Shown in pieces: positions 1 through 9,522 of a stretch of DNA of 64,000 bases. The notes beneath the pieces are model-generated. The model did no database searches, was not told where the DNA came from, and was given only the letters and a program-made list of their open reading frames with translations. The stretch is from Streptomyces sp. SN-593 (GTDB lineage Bacteria > Actinomycetota > Actinomycetes > Streptomycetales > Streptomycetaceae). The DNA lies in assembly GCF_016756395.1 (NCBI RefSeq), contig NZ_AP018365.1, positions 1,240,001 through 1,304,000 of the forward strand. The letters run 5' to 3'. The position numbers were made by a program, and so were the translations under genes. Numbering within the stretch: position 1 is the first letter of the stretch; every line of letters starts with the position of its first letter.

Positions 1-434
1 TCGACTCGATGCCGGCCACCACGCTCTTCCTGGCCGCGTCGGCGCTGCCGTTCGGGATCTGGCTGATGAAGAACTTCATGGACGGCGTGCCGGTGGTGCT
101 GGAGGAGGCGGCCCGGATCGACGGCGCCAACTCCATGCAGGTGCTGTGGCGGATCGTGCTGCCGCTGATGTGGCCCGGCGTGATCGTCGTGACGATCTTC
201 ACCTTCATCAGCATGTGGGGGAACTTCTTCGTGCCCTTCATCCTGCTGCTGACGCCGGAGAAGCTGCCCGCCTCGGTGAGCGTCTTCAACTTCCTCAGCG
301 CGCACGACTACACGCAGTACGGGCAGTTGTCGGCGTTCTCGATCCTGTACTCGATCCCCGTGGTGATGCTCTACCTGGTGCTGGCCCGCCGGCTGGGCGG
401 CGGCTTCGCGCTGGGCGGCGCGCTCAAGGGCTGA
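1..434 (+). CDS. ABC sugar transporter permease (CUT1 type), 5'-truncated
   Basis: This is the C-terminal part of a carbohydrate ABC-transporter inner-membrane permease; the reading frame is open to the window edge, so the true start lies outside. The cytoplasmic EAA loop that docks on the ATPase is clear (EEAARIDGANSMQVLWRI), and it is followed by two hydrophobic membrane segments and the typical C-terminal GGALKG end. It lies 72 bp upstream of the alpha-mannosidase on the same strand, so it is probably the last permease of an importer feeding that enzyme. The substrate cannot be read from this fragment. Confidence 0.9.
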   Translation, partial: DSMPATTLFLAASALPFGIWLMKNFMDGVPVVLEEAARIDGANSMQVLWRIVLPLMWPGVIVVTIFTFISMWGNFFVPFILLLTPEKLPASVSVFNFLSAHDYTQYGQLSAFSILYSIPVVMLYLVLARRLGGGFALGGALKG

Positions 435-506
435 CCTCCCGCCGCACCGCATCCCCCCGCCCGGCCCCGCCGGGCACCCACCCACCGAGACGGAGGGCCC
501 CCATCC

Positions 507-3500
507 ATGCACAGCGATCCCGCCAGCACCGAGGAACGGCTGCACCGCGTGCTGAACCAGCGGCTGCGCCCCGCCGTCCACGCCCGTACGGTGCCGCTCG
601 CCGTGGAGGTCTGGCACGTGCCGGGCGAACCGGTACCGGTCGCCGACGCCCTGGCCGCCGCCTACGGTCCGGCGCGGCTCGGCGACCGGTGGGGGCCGGC
701 CTGGTCGACGAGCTGGTTCCGGCTGCGCGGGCGGGTGCCGCGGGAGTGGGCCGGGCTGCCGGTGGAGGCGGTCGTGGACCTGGGCTTCGGCACCACCGAG
801 CCCGGCTTCTCCACGGAGGGCCTGGCCTACCGGGCCGACGGCACCGCGGTGAAGGCGCTCAACCCGCGCAACACCCACCTGCCGGTCGCGGCGAGGGCCG
901 AGGGCGGCGAGGAGGTGGTGTTCTACGTCGAGGCCGCGGCGAACCCGGTGGTGATGCACACCGGGCCGGACCAGCTCACGTTCGGCGTGACCGCGGCGGG
1001 CGACCGGGCGGGCTGGCTGGCGGAAGGCGCCGGCCAGGACGGCGGGGCCGGGCACGGAATTGGAAACGGCGACGGCGACGGCGACGGCGACGGCGGGGAC
1101 GACTCGGTGGCCGGCGGGCGTCCACCGCGCGGCGAACCCCTGTACCGGTTGCGGCGGCTGGACCTCGCGGTCTTCGACGAGGTGGTCTTCGAGCTGGTCC
1201 AAGACCTTGACGTGCTGGGCGAGTTGATGCGGGAGCTGCCCGAACAGTCCACCCGGCGCTGGCAGATCCTGCGGGCGGTCGAGGACGCGCTCGACCTGGT
1301 CGACCTCCAGGACGTGGGCGGCACCGCGGCCGCCGCGCGCCGCGCGCTGGCCCCCGCCCTCGCCGCGCCCGCCGCGGGGGGCGCGCACCGGATCTCCGCG
1401 GTCGGCCACGCCCACATCGACTCCGCGTGGCTGTGGCCGCTGCGCGAGACGGTGCGGAAGGTGGCCCGCACCGTCGCCAACGTCACCGAACTGATGGACG
1501 GCCACCCGGAGTTCCGGTTCGTGATGAGCCAGGCGCAGCAGCTCGCGTGGCTGAAGGAGCACCGGCCGGAGGTGTACGCGCGGGCCCAGGAGAAGGCCAC
1601 GACCGGGCAGTTCCTGCCGACCGGCAGCCTCTGGGTGGAGCCGGACACCAACATCACCGGCGGCGAGTCGCTGGTACGGCAGTTCGTGCACGGCAAGCGG
1701 TTCTACCTGGAGGAGTTCGGGGTCGAGACCGAGGACATGTGGCTGCCGGACACCTTCGGCTACAACGCGGCGCTGCCGCAGCTGATGAAGCTGGCCGGGG
1801 TGCGCTGGTTCCTCACCCAGAAGATCTCCTGGAACACCACGAACGTCTTCCCGCACCACACCTTCCTGTGGGAGGGCATCGACGGCAGCCGGATCTTCAG
1901 CCACTTCCCGCCGGTGGACTCCTACAACAGCGGGCTGACCGGCGCGGAGGTCGCGCACGCGGAGCGCAACTTCCAAGACAAGGCGCGCACCCACCGCTCG
2001 CTGGTGCCGTTCGGGTACGGCGACGGCGGGGGCGGCCCCACCCGGGAGATGCTGGCGCGGGCCGCCCGGCTGGCGGACCTGGAGGGCTCGCCGCGGGTGA
2101 GCGTGGAGGGGCCGGCGGAGTTCTTCCCTAAGGCGCGCGCGGAGTACCCCGACCCGCCGGTGTGGGTGGGGGAGCTGTACCTGGAGTTCCACCGCGGCAC
2201 CCTGACCAGCCAGCACCGCACGAAGCAGGGCAACCGCCGCAGCGAACACCTCTTGGTCGAGGCGGAGTTGTGGTCCGCGACGGCCGCGCTGCGCACCGGG
2301 GCGGCCTACCCGTACGACGCGCTGGACCGGCTGTGGAAGACGGTGCTGCTGCACCAGTTCCACGACATCCTGCCGGGCACGTCGATCGCCTGGGTGCACC
2401 GGGAGGCCGAGCAGACGTATGCCGAGGTGACGCGGGAGCTGCGGGAGCTGGTGGACACCGCGCAGCGGGCGCTGGCCGGCGGCGGGGCGGGGGCGGCGGG
2501 CGGCCCGCGGGTGGTGTTCAACGCGGCGCCGCACGCCCGCGGCGGGGTGCCCGCGATGGGCGCGGCCCCGCGCGCGGGCGACGCCGCCACGGTGCGGCCG
2601 GTGCCGTCCGGCGACGGCTTCGTGCTCGACAACGGCCTGGTGCGGATCACGGTCGACGGCCGCGGCCTGATCACGTCGGCGTACGACCTCGCCGCCGGGC
2701 GCGAGGCGCTCCCGCCGGGTGCGGCCGCGAACCTGCTCCAGCTCCACCAGGACTTCCCGAACCGCTGGGACGCCTGGGACATCGACGCCTTCTACCGCAA
2801 CACCGTGCGCGACCTGGCCGGGGCGGACGAGGTCGCCGCCTTCGACGGCACGGCCGACGGCGCCGACCGCGCGGGCAGCGGGGTGCGGGTGGTCCGCACG
2901 TTCGGCGACTCCCGGGTGGAGCAGGCGCTCACGCTGCGCGAGGGCGCCCACCAGGTGGAGATCGACACCGTGGTCGACTGGCACGAGCGGGAGAAGCTGC
3001 TCAAGGCGGCCTTCCCGCTGGACGTCCGGGCCGCGCACTCCACCGCGGAGATCCCGTTCGGCCACGTGGAGCGCCCCACGCACGCCAACACCAGTTGGGA
3101 CGCCGCGAAGTTCGAGGTGTGCGCGCACCGCTTCCTGCACGTCGGCGAACCCGGCTGGGGCGCCGCCCTGGTCAACGACTCGACCTACGGCCACGACATC
3201 ACCCGCGACGTGCGGCCGGACGGCGGCACCACCACCACGGTGCGGCTGTCGCTGCTGCGCTCGGCGCGCTTCCCCGATCCCGAGCAGGACCAGGGCCGGC
3301 ACCGGCTGCGGTACGCGTTCGTGGTCGGCGCCGAGGTGCCCGACGCGATCCGCGAGGGCTACCGGCTGAACCTCCCGGAGCGCGCCGTGCCGGGCACGGC
3401 GGAGGTCGCGCCGCTGGTGGCGGTCGATCAGGAGGGGGTCGTCGTCACCTCGGTCAAGCTCGCCGACGACCGTTCCGGCGACGTGCTGGTGCGGCTGTAC

Positions 3501-3689
3501 GAGGCGCACGGCCGGCGGGTCCGAGCCACGCTGACGCCGTCGTTCGGCGTCGCGTCGGTGGTCGTCACCGACCTGCTGGAGCGTCCGGTCGCCGACGACG
3601 GGAGCTGCGCCGCACAGGGTGCCGGGGTACGGCTGGACCTGCGTCCGTTCCAGATCCTGACGCTGCGGCTGGTGCCGCGGCGGCCCTGA
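507..3689 (+). CDS. Alpha-mannosidase, glycoside hydrolase family 38
   Basis: This protein of 1060 residues hydrolyses alpha-mannosides and is probably cytoplasmic, since there is no signal peptide. The family's N-terminal metal/catalytic motif is present as GHAHIDSAWLWP (about residues 299-310), and the nucleophile region is LPDTFGY (Asp about 415). The start ATG has a good ribosome site (GGAGGG about 10 bp upstream). Near residues 186-198 a glycine-aspartate run encoded by a GGCGAC repeat is inserted just before the catalytic domain; it looks like simple-sequence expansion. It follows a sugar permease gene, so it probably acts on an imported mannoside. Family assignment is secure; the exact linkage specificity is not. 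Confidence 0.95.
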   Translation: MHSDPASTEERLHRVLNQRLRPAVHARTVPLAVEVWHVPGEPVPVADALAAAYGPARLGDRWGPAWSTSWFRLRGRVPREWAGLPVEAVVDLGFGTTEPGFSTEGLAYRADGTAVKALNPRNTHLPVAARAEGGEEVVFYVEAAANPVVMHTGPDQLTFGVTAAGDRAGWLAEGAGQDGGAGHGIGNGDGDGDGDGGDDSVAGGRPPRGEPLYRLRRLDLAVFDEVVFELVQDLDVLGELMRELPEQSTRRWQILRAVEDALDLVDLQDVGGTAAAARRALAPALAAPAAGGAHRISAVGHAHIDSAWLWPLRETVRKVARTVANVTELMDGHPEFRFVMSQAQQLAWLKEHRPEVYARAQEKATTGQFLPTGSLWVEPDTNITGGESLVRQFVHGKRFYLEEFGVETEDMWLPDTFGYNAALPQLMKLAGVRWFLTQKISWNTTNVFPHHTFLWEGIDGSRIFSHFPPVDSYNSGLTGAEVAHAERNFQDKARTHRSLVPFGYGDGGGGPTREMLARAARLADLEGSPRVSVEGPAEFFPKARAEYPDPPVWVGELYLEFHRGTLTSQHRTKQGNRRSEHLLVEAELWSATAALRTGAAYPYDALDRLWKTVLLHQFHDILPGTSIAWVHREAEQTYAEVTRELRELVDTAQRALAGGGAGAAGGPRVVFNAAPHARGGVPAMGAAPRAGDAATVRPVPSGDGFVLDNGLVRITVDGRGLITSAYDLAAGREALPPGAAANLLQLHQDFPNRWDAWDIDAFYRNTVRDLAGADEVAAFDGTADGADRAGSGVRVVRTFGDSRVEQALTLREGAHQVEIDTVVDWHEREKLLKAAFPLDVRAAHSTAEIPFGHVERPTHANTSWDAAKFEVCAHRFLHVGEPGWGAALVNDSTYGHDITRDVRPDGGTTTTVRLSLLRSARFPDPEQDQGRHRLRYAFVVGAEVPDAIREGYRLNLPERAVPGTAEVAPLVAVDQEGVVVTSVKLADDRSGDVLVRLYEAHGRRVRATLTPSFGVASVVVTDLLERPVADDGSCAAQGAGVRLDLRPFQILTLRLVPRRP

Positions 3690-3712
3690 GCGCGCGGTGC
3701 CCGGTACGGGCT

Positions 3713-3735
3713 GTGCCGGCCGGCTCGGCCGGCAC
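3713..3735. terminator. Hairpin terminator between convergent genes
   Basis: A perfect 10-bp inverted repeat (GTGCCGGCCG, 3-base loop, CGGCCGGCAC) lies between the ends of the alpha-mannosidase gene and the convergent YwqK-like gene. It has no U tract, as is usual for actinobacterial terminators, and could serve both strands. Confidence 0.7.
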
Positions 3736-3770
3736 CGCCCGTCGGCGCGACCGCGCGGGGGCGGCGGCCG

Positions 3771-4160
3771 CTACCAGGCGGAGTGCTCCGCCTCCTGGTC
3801 GGCGAAGCGCCACGTCAGGGTGGGCAGACCCTGGCGGTCCCACTCGTAGTGCTCCAGCAGGGTGGTGCGCTCGTCGAAGACCCGGCTCACGGCGAGCACG
3901 CCGTTGGGGTGCCAGTCCTTGAACTCCCCGACCACCTGGCCCATCCGCAGCGAACCCTTCGAGCGGAGGGTGCCGTCCGGGTACCACTCGACCGTGGGGC
4001 CGTCGGGCACACCGTCCCGGTACGTGCTCAGCGCGACCCGGGCGTCGCCCGCGAACTCCTCCACCTCACCGGTGAACAGCTCGTTCCGATACACGACGCG
4101 CAGATCCTCGTCCTTGCCGACGTCCGGATCGTCGAAGTTGATGCGCTGCACCGGCCTCAC
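3771..4160 (-). CDS. YwqK/MORN-variant repeat small protein
   Basis: A 129-residue soluble protein with MORN-variant repeats of the YwqK type: GVPDGPTVEWYPDGTLRSKG and the related stretch around EFKDWHPNGVLAVSR, each with the [WY]-P-[DN]-G core. YwqK proteins are often named antitoxin components, but the repeats are a general scaffold and no toxin partner is adjacent. It is convergent with the alpha-mannosidase gene and separated from it by a hairpin terminator. Its role is unknown; I would not call it an antitoxin from sequence alone. Confidence 0.75.
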   Translation of the reverse strand: MRPVQRINFDDPDVGKDEDLRVVYRNELFTGEVEEFAGDARVALSTYRDGVPDGPTVEWYPDGTLRSKGSLRMGQVVGEFKDWHPNGVLAVSRVFDERTTLLEHYEWDRQGLPTLTWRFADQEAEHSAW

Positions 4161-4350
4161 TCCTGTCCCAGTCCCCTTTTTCCGTCCCGCACCCGCGACG
4201 CCCGTGCGGAGGCGTCCGCCCGCCCCACCGTCACCGGGCGGACGACCGTACCGGACCTGCCTGGCCCCCAGTATGGCGGCCCCGGAGGCGCCCCGATGAC
4301 CGCCGGTCCGGCCGAATCCCCCGACCCGGGCGCGATGCCCCGCGATGCGC

Positions 4351-5397
4351 TCAGGCGCCTCGGGCCGACAGCGCCGGGGCGGTCCGCGCCAGCCATCCGG
4401 CCGCCTCCTCCGCCGGGAGGACGGCTTCGAGCACCAGCTCGCCCGGCATGTGGGAGAACAGCCGGCCGGCGGACCAGGCGCGCGCGTACGACGGGGGGTC
4501 GAGGACGAGGACGCGGACGCCCTCCACGGCGGGGATGTCGGCGGGGATGCCCTCGTTCCAGACCCGGGTGCCGTCGGCTGCCGCCAGGTCGAAGGAGCCG
4601 GTGGTGTCGAGCGCGCCCTCCGTCCCGGGCGCGCCGCTCGCGCCCGACCGGCACGCGGCCACGGCCGCCGCCTCCGGAGCGTCGCCGGGGACGTGCCCGC
4701 CGCCGACGAGTTCGCCGGCCAGCAGCGTGTGGAGCTGGAAGTTGTCGCCGAGGCCGCTGATCCGCACCCGGTAGCCGGTGCCGGTCCCGCGGTGCAGCAC
4801 CACCAGCGGCTCGTCGTCGAGGACCGCGAGCATGTAGCGCAGGTACTTCAGGCCCCCGCCGGTCGCGTCGCCGACCCGCTCGGCGGCGTCGATCAGCGCC
4901 GTGCGGTCGGCCAGCGCGACGCGGACCGGCTTGTGGTTGAGCACCGCGACCGCGGCCATCTCCCACTGCGGCAGCGTCCACCACGCCTCGGTGGCGGGCT
5001 GGCCGACCCGGTCGAAGACGGCGTCCTCGGGGTCGGTCCGCTCGGGGTCGGGCAGGTCGCCGCCGCCGGTGGCCGCCCACCGCGCCGCGAACTCCTCGGC
5101 GCCGGCGAGGGCTTCGCCGACGCCGGCGAGCACGGTCGGCGCGCAGACCACCGGGTCGGCGCCGCGCTCCACCGCCGCGCCGATGACGACCGCGACCACC
5201 GCGCGCGGACCGAGCGGCACTTCGGGCAGGAACTCCGCCAACCGGGGTGCCACGGCGGCCAGTTCGGTGTCGTCGGCGTCGTGGAAGGTCTGCTGGAGCA
5301 GGCCGAACGCGGCGCCCGAGGCCCCGGCGTCCCGCGCCCGTACCGCTGTTTCGAAGTCGGTGACCGCGCTGGTGAAGGTGGCTTGTCCGGAGTTCAC
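4351..5397 (-). CDS. Hypothetical protein, Streptomyces-type
   Basis: A 348-residue acidic soluble protein with no signal peptide or membrane segment. I recognise no named domain. The N-terminal half is alanine-rich and probably helical (residues 1-110); the C-terminal half mixes strands and a variable glycine/serine stretch near residues 245-265. The codon bias is strong and consistent across the frame, so it is very likely a real gene. It is monocistronic, between the YwqK-like gene and the galactosidase cluster, with about 190 bp on either side. No function is proposed. Confidence 0.75.
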   Translation of the reverse strand: MNSGQATFTSAVTDFETAVRARDAGASGAAFGLLQQTFHDADDTELAAVAPRLAEFLPEVPLGPRAVVAVVIGAAVERGADPVVCAPTVLAGVGEALAGAEEFAARWAATGGGDLPDPERTDPEDAVFDRVGQPATEAWWTLPQWEMAAVAVLNHKPVRVALADRTALIDAAERVGDATGGGLKYLRYMLAVLDDEPLVVLHRGTGTGYRVRISGLGDNFQLHTLLAGELVGGGHVPGDAPEAAAVAACRSGASGAPGTEGALDTTGSFDLAAADGTRVWNEGIPADIPAVEGVRVLVLDPPSYARAWSAGRLFSHMPGELVLEAVLPAEEAAGWLARTAPALSARGA

Positions 5398-5592
5398 CCG
5401 GCCACCCTATCGGCCGCCGGCACCGCGCCGGGCCGCCCGGCCCGCGGGCCGCCCGCCCCGCCGATCACCGGCACCCGCCCCCTGACCGGCCCGGCCGCCC
5501 GCCCCGGAAACACCGCCGACCGCCCGGCCCGCCGACGACGCCGACCGCCCCACCGGGACACCGCCGTCGCCGTTTCCGTGGTCCGGGCCGCG

Positions 5593-7761
5593 TCAGCTAG
5601 CCGGCACCGGGGCCCGCCGCAACCAGACCGCCGTCGCGGAGAACTCGGCCGGCGGCAGCCAGCGCAGCGTCCGCCCCTCGACGGACGGCACCGCTCCCCG
5701 CGACGGCAGCGACGCGGCGGCGGTGAAGGCCGGGCCCGGGGGCAGCGGCACGGCGACCGGCGTGGTCGGGGGCTCCGCGAAGGCGTGCAGCACCACCAGG
5801 GCGGCGCTGCCGTCGGCCGTGGTCCGGACGAACCCCTGCCAGCCCGTGGGCCGGCGGTAGCCGCCGGTCGGCGGACCGTACCGCCGCCACTCCCCCGAGG
5901 CGAGCGCGGACCGCGCCCGGCCGTAGACGTCCAGCGCCTCGGCGGTCAACCGCCACTGCTCGGCGTCGAGTTCGAGGAAGTCCCCGGACAGGCAGAACCG
6001 CCCGAGCAGCCCCGACGCGAGCTTGTAGACCAGCTCGCGCGGCGTGTCGCCGGTCCGCGGCACCGCCCACACCAGCGAACGGGCCCCGGGCACCAGCCGG
6101 TTGGTGTCGGCGGCGACGATCGGCAGGTGCACGCCCTCCATCGCGTCGGAGAAGGACGCCACGTCGCTGACGGACATGGTCGCCGGCTCCAGCCGGTGGC
6201 CGCCGGAGGCGCAGTTCTCGACCACCACGTCCGGCAGCCGGGCGCGCAGGGCGGCGTAGAAGTCGAGCGTCGCGGCGACCTGCCGGCGCAGCCCCTCCCC
6301 CGGCGACTCGGCGCCGTCGCAGCCCGCGCCGAGCGGCTCGTTGTAGTCGATCTTGAGGTAGCCGATGCCGTGGTCGGTGACCAGCGAGGCGATCCGGTCC
6401 AGCAGCAGCGCGGCGGTCCGCGGCTGCCGCAGGTCCCAGAAGCGGCGCTGGCCGGCGGTGACCGGCACGCCGTCGCGGTGCAGCAGGTGGTCGGTGAGCG
6501 AGAACGCGGTGGAGTGCTCGTCACAGGTCTCGGCCTCGACCCACAGCCCGAGCACCATCCCGTGCTCGTGGACCGCCTTCGCCGTCGCGGCGAGCCCGTC
6601 GGGGAAGGCGTCGGCCTTCACCCGGTCCCAGTCGCCGTGCCCGCCGGCGTACCAGCCGGCGTCGACCACCAGGTACTTGACGGGCGTCCCCGCCAGCCGC
6701 TCGGCCATCTCGACCATCCGGTCGTGGGTGGGGCGGCCCCAGGTGGTGGCGAACTCGTTCACGACGGCGGGGAGTTCGTACTCGGTGGCGCGGTCGCGCG
6801 GGCCGCGGGCGTCCTGCATGGCGACCAGCCGCCGGAAGCAGCCGTCCACGGCGTGCCGGTGAAGCGCGTCCGGACCGCCGCGCGGCTCCCCGCCCGCGCC
6901 GCGGTCCGGGCTCGCCTCCTCCTCGCCGGGCTCGGGCCCGCGGAGAACGTCCGTGGTGAGCCAGGCGCGCGGCGCGGTGAACGTCTCCCCGGGCTCAAGC
7001 GTCCTGCGCCAGTGCCCGGCGTCGCCGTCGGCGAGCCCGCCGGCCACCGACAGGGCGCCGCCGCGCCGGTACAGCTCGATCTGCCATGACCCGGGCCAGC
7101 ACAGCACGGCGCCCCACACCGCGCCGGCGCCGCGGTCCTCGACCACCACGCAGGGGGCGTGGCCGCGGACCGGCATGGTGCCGAGCTGGCCGTAGCGCTC
7201 CACCCGCAGCGCCTCGCGCGGCCAGCCCTCCAGGCCCAGTGCGTGCAGGTCCTGGCTGGTGAGCGCGCCCTCGCTGGACCAACCGCCGCGCACCCGGTGC
7301 ACGACGGTGTCCGCGGGGGCGCCGGCGGCGGGGATGCCGTCGAGGCAGAAGCTGCCCAGCAGTTGGAGGGTGAGCGGGCGGTCGGTGCCGTTCGTGGCGC
7401 TGGTCTCGATCTCCACACAGGGCTCGCCGCGGCGCCATCGCAGCACGTGGTCGGCGCGGAGCCCGTCCGGGGCGAGCAGTTCCACGGTGATGGTCACCCC
7501 GTCCTCGCCGCGCTCCACCCGGTGGGCGCTGAGGGCAAGCGCCCGGGTCGTCGAGCGGTTGCGCAGCGTCGCGCCCTGGGACCACAGGTCCACCGACCGG
7601 TCGCCGACGACCGACAACTGCACCAGGGGCTCCACCCCGCCCTCCGGCCGGTCCACGCCGTCGAGCGCGGCCGGGACCAGGGACAGCCCGACCGCCCCCG
7701 AGGAGGCGTCGTGCTCGTAGCGGGCGGTCATGTCCCCGCAGGGGACCGAGAACAGGTGCAC
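5593..7761 (-). CDS. Alpha-galactosidase, glycoside hydrolase family 36
   Basis: A 722-residue enzyme expected to remove terminal alpha-galactose by a retaining mechanism. The nucleophile motif is LKIDYNEP (Asp about 472), and the acid/base region follows in ENCASGGHRLEP and SVSDVASFSDAMEG (about 515-545). The N-terminal beta-sandwich typical of GH36 is present. There is no signal peptide, so it probably acts inside the cell on imported galacto-oligosaccharides. I used the GTG at 7761 because it starts the conserved N-terminus; an ATG at 7731 after GGGGA is a possible alternative. It is the last gene of a minus-strand mannan-type cluster, 104 bp after the first mannanase-like gene. Confidence 0.9.
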   Translation of the reverse strand: MHLFSVPCGDMTARYEHDASSGAVGLSLVPAALDGVDRPEGGVEPLVQLSVVGDRSVDLWSQGATLRNRSTTRALALSAHRVERGEDGVTITVELLAPDGLRADHVLRWRRGEPCVEIETSATNGTDRPLTLQLLGSFCLDGIPAAGAPADTVVHRVRGGWSSEGALTSQDLHALGLEGWPREALRVERYGQLGTMPVRGHAPCVVVEDRGAGAVWGAVLCWPGSWQIELYRRGGALSVAGGLADGDAGHWRRTLEPGETFTAPRAWLTTDVLRGPEPGEEEASPDRGAGGEPRGGPDALHRHAVDGCFRRLVAMQDARGPRDRATEYELPAVVNEFATTWGRPTHDRMVEMAERLAGTPVKYLVVDAGWYAGGHGDWDRVKADAFPDGLAATAKAVHEHGMVLGLWVEAETCDEHSTAFSLTDHLLHRDGVPVTAGQRRFWDLRQPRTAALLLDRIASLVTDHGIGYLKIDYNEPLGAGCDGAESPGEGLRRQVAATLDFYAALRARLPDVVVENCASGGHRLEPATMSVSDVASFSDAMEGVHLPIVAADTNRLVPGARSLVWAVPRTGDTPRELVYKLASGLLGRFCLSGDFLELDAEQWRLTAEALDVYGRARSALASGEWRRYGPPTGGYRRPTGWQGFVRTTADGSAALVVLHAFAEPPTTPVAVPLPPGPAFTAAASLPSRGAVPSVEGRTLRWLPPAEFSATAVWLRRAPVPAS

Positions 7762-7865
7762 GGTTCCGGTGTCCGATCGTGGAGGTGGTGGTGACCGCGG
7801 AGGTCGACGAGTCGATGGGCCGGCCGCCCCACGGGTGCCCCCGGGGGACGGCCGGCGGGGCGGGC

Positions 7866-9461
7866 TCAGCCGGCGGTGCCCTTCGTGGCGAAGCCGATCG
7901 TGTCCACGTTGACGTAGTCCCAGACACCGGCCGACACGCTGCGGTCGTCGTCCGCGTCGATCTGGAGCGTCACGGTGGCGCCGGCCGGGACGTCCACCGG
8001 GACGGTGACCATCGCGTAACGGGCGGGCAGGGTCCGGTCGATCGCCGGCAGGTGGACCTGGCCGGCGGCCTTGACGCCGTCGACGTAGACCGAGAAGTAG
8101 AGGTCGCCGTCGACCGGGCACTGGTAGCGCACCATGAGCGCGGTCGCCGCGGGCGCGTCCGGGTAGGACACCTGGGGGGCGGTGGCCGCGCCGGCCCGGA
8201 TGAGGGAGGCGACCATCCGCTCCTCCGCCCAGGGGTCGCCGTACGGCCGGGCCCTGGTGCCGGCGGGCTGCGCGAAGGTGCCGGTGTGCGCGGCGAGCAC
8301 GCGGGTGCCGTGCGGGTAGGCGGTGGGGCCGGGTGCACCCGTGGGGTGGAGGGTGCCGGAGGCGGTCCGCCGGGGGCGGGGCAGCCGGCCGGAGGGGTTC
8401 CACAGCCGCTGGAAGCGCGCGGAGGCCGCCGGGAAGAGGTAGGTGTCGTAGAGGTCGTGGTTGCCGTCGCTGGCGTAGACGTTGAAGTACACGTTCCACG
8501 CGACGTCGTGGGTGTTCATCCAGTCGAACATCTGCTGCACGAAGTACGGGTTGTCGACGCCGCCGTGCCCGACCTTGTCCTGCCAGACGCCCCACTCGGG
8601 CACCGCCAGCCGCTTGCCGTGGTCGGCGGCGAGCTGCCGGATCGCGTCGATGCTCCAACTGCCGCCGGTGAGCAGGTCCTGCCACGCCTGCTCGCGCTGC
8701 GCGTCGGTCGGCGGCACTCCGGGGCTGTAGACGTTCCAGTCCTGGTCGTAGATGTCGATGCCGACGTAGTCCACGTAGGCGTCGCCGGGGTAGCAGCGGG
8801 CGAGGTCCACCCCGGACTGGCCGGGGACGGGGTTCCAGACGAGTCGGAAGCGCGCGCCGGGCACCGCGCGCACGGCGGTGGCGAACTGCCGGAAGGCCGC
8901 CGCGAAGTCGGTCTCGCCGGCCGCGACGCCGTTCGGGTCGTTCAGCGGGGACCAGGGGTACCAGTTGCCGTTGAACTCGTGGCCGAAGCGGATCACCGCG
9001 TCGCCCATGCCGGCGGCGACGAAGTTGCGGGCGAGGTCGGCGTAGTGCGTGTCGTAGGCGCCGGCGGCGGCCTGCGCCAGGTCGCCCTGGCCGTCGGGGA
9101 AGGGGTAGGCCGCCCACACCATCCGGCGCGCCCACGGCGTGTGCTGCCAGTACGACAGCCGGCCGGCGCCGGCCAGCGAGTCCCAGCTGTCGCGCAGCAG
9201 GAAGTCCGCGGCGTAGGCGACCGGCCCGTCGACCCACTCGGCGAAGTCGCTGATCGCGCCGGGTTGCCGGTCCCAGTGGTAGACGCCCAGGCCCCGCCGG
9301 GCCGGCGGCAGGCCGTGCGGGGCGGCCTTCGCGGCCGGCCCGGCGGCGCGGGAGCCGGCGGACGCGGCGTGGGCGGCGGTCGGGGCGAGGCCGGACAGCG
9401 CGGCCAGCCCGGCCGTCGTCCCCGCCAGCCCGATGAATCCGCGCCGGTCGAGCCCGTTCAC
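7866..9461 (-). CDS. Exported GH26-type beta-mannanase-like glycoside hydrolase
   Basis: A 531-residue protein with a twin-arginine signal peptide (LDRRGFIGLAG and an AHA-type cleavage region). The catalytic domain carries the GH26 acid/base motif RFGHEFNGNWYPW (Glu about 162) and the nucleophile motif VPEWGV (Glu about 289). GH26 enzymes mostly cut beta-1,4-mannans, which fits the adjacent alpha-galactosidase. The last about 130 residues form a separate strand-rich region resembling a carbohydrate-binding module. The GTG at 9461 is chosen because GGAAGGA lies 10 bp upstream. It is 62 bp downstream of a paralogous gene in the same direction. Endo-specificity is inferred. Confidence 0.85.
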   Translation of the reverse strand: MNGLDRRGFIGLAGTTAGLAALSGLAPTAAHAASAGSRAAGPAAKAAPHGLPPARRGLGVYHWDRQPGAISDFAEWVDGPVAYAADFLLRDSWDSLAGAGRLSYWQHTPWARRMVWAAYPFPDGQGDLAQAAAGAYDTHYADLARNFVAAGMGDAVIRFGHEFNGNWYPWSPLNDPNGVAAGETDFAAAFRQFATAVRAVPGARFRLVWNPVPGQSGVDLARCYPGDAYVDYVGIDIYDQDWNVYSPGVPPTDAQREQAWQDLLTGGSWSIDAIRQLAADHGKRLAVPEWGVWQDKVGHGGVDNPYFVQQMFDWMNTHDVAWNVYFNVYASDGNHDLYDTYLFPAASARFQRLWNPSGRLPRPRRTASGTLHPTGAPGPTAYPHGTRVLAAHTGTFAQPAGTRARPYGDPWAEERMVASLIRAGAATAPQVSYPDAPAATALMVRYQCPVDGDLYFSVYVDGVKAAGQVHLPAIDRTLPARYAMVTVPVDVPAGATVTLQIDADDDRSVSAGVWDYVNVDTIGFATKGTAG

Positions 9462-9522
9462 GGCGCCACGTCCTTCCCGGCCCGTCCCGGGTGCGGCCGC
9501 TTCTCGGTGGGACACGTCGCGG

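Noticed and set aside
5593..9237. A single 1214-codon minus-strand open frame
   Set aside because: Only the part from 7761 down encodes the GH36 enzyme; the rest is an out-of-frame shadow of the GH26 gene, giving an arginine/proline-rich translation.
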